The translations under genes and the position numbers were made by a program. Shown piece after piece: positions 5,952 to 7,132 of a stretch of 7,132 bases of DNA. This DNA comes from Ktedonobacterales bacterium. GTDB taxonomy: Bacteria > Chloroflexota > Ktedonobacteria > Ktedonobacterales > JADMIN01. The stretch covers positions 1 through 7,132 of the forward strand of contig JADMIN010000122.1 of assembly GCA_015478575.1 (NCBI GenBank), in the 5' to 3' direction. How positions within the stretch are numbered: position 1 is the stretch's first letter; each line of letters starts with the position of its first letter. A model generated the notes under the pieces. That model did not search any database. It saw only the letters and a program-made list of their open reading frames with translations, and had not been told where the DNA came from.

Positions 5952-5971
5952 TTGTATAGGAATGATACAAT
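5952..5971 (+). promoter_or_regulatory. Extended -10 promoter overlapped by a palindromic operator candidate
   Basis: TG-A-TACAAT at 5963-5971 is an extended -10 element (TACAAT matches five of six); there is no good -35, which an extended -10 can do without. TTGTAT (5952-5957) and ATACAA (5965-5970) are perfect inverted halves with a 7-base spacer, so a dimeric regulator bound there would cover the -10 box. The transcript would start near 5978 and carry a leader of about 143 bases to ATG 6121. Confidence 0.5.
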
Positions 5972-6083
5972 CGCACCAACAGCCACGTGGGCACACACGC
6001 CCGCCCGCCCGTGAAGGGGGGAGCCAAGCGCGCCCTTCTAAGGCACGCGACGCCTCGCGGTCTGCCGCGTACAGGTTGGGGAG

Positions 6084-6114
6084 AGCGCCGGCACGTGGCG
6101 CTGGATAAAAGGAG
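6084..6114 (+). promoter_or_regulatory. Leader hairpin followed by the ribosome binding site of the membrane protein gene
   Basis: AGCGCC (6084-6089) and GGCGCT (6097-6102) form a perfect 6-bp stem with a 7-base loop. AAAAGGAG (6107-6114) begins four bases later and ends 6 bases before ATG 6121. The binding site itself is outside the stem, so the hairpin may stabilise the message or affect ribosome loading. Its role is inferred. Confidence 0.45.
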
Positions 6115-6120
6115 CGTGCT

Positions 6121-7132
6121 ATGGCTACTTCAGCGGAGGGTGGAGGCCTCATCGGGTCTATTCCCGTGCGTATGTACCTCCCCGTCCTCGTTCTGCTCGG
6201 CTACGTCGCTTTTCTCATCACCGGCTTTGGCACTCGTCTGGGCGCGATACGCCCCGTCCCGCTCTATATCTTCCTTGGTCTGCTGCTGCTCACGCTGCAG
6301 ATGGCCATCTCGGAGAACCGCTCGCTGGCGCGCGCGGTCTACGTGCTGGTGACCAGTGGCTTCGCGCTCATCTACGCGGGGGAGCGCGCCTTCAATACCT
6401 CGACCCAGAATTTCACCCGCAGCCCGTATACCTACATCATCATCAACGCGCTGCTGCTGGCCGTCTTCTTCTTCGATGCGATTGACCGCCGCCGCGCGCA
6501 CCCCAGCGGGCTGGACGCCGCCGTCACGGCGCACGGCACCGACGGGGGGCTGGATGCCGCCGACCGGCAGCCCGTCTCGCAGCTCTCCTACGGCGCCTGG
6601 GCGACCGATTTCGCTGGCCTGGCCATCATCTTCTATGTCGCCGCGCTCCTGCTGGACCTCCTCGGCCCGCAGAACCTCCTCCAGCGGCTCGGCATTCCAC
6701 GCATCGGCAGCGCCTATGTCTCGGTGGACCTCAATGCCGCCCTGCACCTGGGTCTGAACGCGCCCATCAACCACCTGGAAAACCTCGATCTGGTCGTCGC
6801 GCTCTTCGCCACGGCGATCTCGCTCCTCTTGCTGGTGATTATCGGCGCCCTGGTCATTCCCGACCAACGAAACGAAGGCGCCACGGCCCCGGCGACGAGC
6901 GATGGCTATGGCCGGTCGCTCGGCGTGATTCTTCGCGTCGCGCTCACACAGGTCTTGCTCTCGCTGCGGCTGGTGCTGGGGCCGCTGGTCTGGCTCATCC
7001 CGGCCTTCAGTCTCGCGGCCTTCGCGCAGCAGGTGGCGGCATATTTGGGCTTCTCGGCGCGCTTCAGTGGGGCGAGCTTGCTCGACCTCTTCAATCCGCT
7101 GAGCAAGACGAGCCAAGCCCACACGCAACAGG
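6121..7132 (+). CDS. Multi-pass membrane protein of unknown function (3' end missing)
   Basis: An open frame from ATG 6121 runs without a stop to the window end (337 complete codons), so the C-terminus is missing. The product is strongly hydrophobic, with about seven membrane segments near residues 16-36, 46-63, 68-86, 101-120, 162-182, 224-247 and 272-305; the last is long and may be two. Polar loops separate them: a charged, Asp/Gly-rich stretch at 121-160 and a loop containing PDQRNEGATAPATS at 247-260. No motif of a known transporter, kinase or enzyme is visible and I do not recognise the family. The start is well supported: AAAAGGAG (6107-6114) ends 6 bases before ATG. A 6-bp hairpin lies just upstream of this site and a promoter-operator candidate about 150 bases upstream. 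A 332-codon open frame on the opposite strand (7128-6130) covers the same DNA but codes a charged, low-complexity chain, as antisense frames of hydrophobic genes do. Confidence 0.82.
   Translation, partial: MATSAEGGGLIGSIPVRMYLPVLVLLGYVAFLITGFGTRLGAIRPVPLYIFLGLLLLTLQMAISENRSLARAVYVLVTSGFALIYAGERAFNTSTQNFTRSPYTYIIINALLLAVFFFDAIDRRRAHPSGLDAAVTAHGTDGGLDAADRQPVSQLSYGAWATDFAGLAIIFYVAALLLDLLGPQNLLQRLGIPRIGSAYVSVDLNAALHLGLNAPINHLENLDLVVALFATAISLLLLVIIGALVIPDQRNEGATAPATSDGYGRSLGVILRVALTQVLLSLRLVLGPLVWLIPAFSLAAFAQQVAAYLGFSARFSGASLLDLFNPLSKTSQAHTQQ

Noticed and set aside
5984..6097. Two CACGTG palindromes (5984-5989 and 6092-6097)
   Set aside because: Six-base palindromes of this composition are expected by chance in GC-rich DNA, and the two contexts differ.
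6130..7128. 332-codon minus-strand frame opposite the membrane protein
   Set aside because: Its product is a charged Glu/Arg/Gln chain typical of the complement of hydrophobic codons. The plus strand has clear membrane segments and AAAAGGAG before its ATG. It is the closest call in the window because the plus-strand protein has no known family.

Overview
The window is high-GC bacterial chromosomal DNA (roughly two thirds G+C by eye, with codons strongly biased to G/C in the third position). It carries six protein-coding genes, no RNA genes, no insertion sequence and no CRISPR array. The gene mix suggests a soil- or heat-adapted actinobacterium-like or Chloroflexota (Ktedonobacteria-like) organism: a UbiD decarboxylase, a DrrAB-type ABC exporter, an orphan methyltransferase, a full-length flavin D-amino-acid oxidase and an unfamiliar multi-pass membrane protein. 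That placement is inference and weak; nothing here is a phylogenetic marker.

Left half, minus strand. An ABC exporter operon (ATPase 3669-2692, then permease 2695-1892, coupled by an ATGA overlap) reads leftward. After a 213-base gap comes a UbiD-family prenyl-FMN decarboxylase (1678-212). The gap holds a good sigma-70-like promoter for ubiD on the minus strand (-35 TTGACC, 18-base spacer, -10 CATAAT). Its predicted transcript starts inside an array of 3.5 copies of a 19-base repeat, so the ubiD leader is largely repeat sequence, ending in a small hairpin with a consensus Shine-Dalgarno core in its loop.

Right half, plus strand. A class I SAM-dependent methyltransferase (3935-4750) and a D-amino-acid oxidase (4856-5890) read rightward from a 265-base divergent spacer. 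They are separated by 105 bases containing a long GC-rich hairpin. After a 230-base gap comes a multi-pass membrane protein (6121 to the window end, incomplete). That gap holds an extended -10 promoter overlapped by a perfect TTGTAT-N7-ATACAA palindrome, then a roughly 140-base leader with a hairpin just before the ribosome binding site.

The genes do not form one obvious pathway. The exporter is a self-contained two-gene unit. UbiD needs prenylated FMN made by a UbiX not seen here. The oxidase and methyltransferase may share a transcript, but no common substrate is evident. The most distinctive feature is the non-coding DNA: at least five separate short tandem or near-tandem duplications (11-19 base periods, each with a different unit) lie in the spacers, two of them at the two ends of ubiD. 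I see no convincing undescribed multi-gene system; the points worth a second look are the repeat-filled ubiD leader, the palindromic operator candidate and the unrecognised membrane protein.
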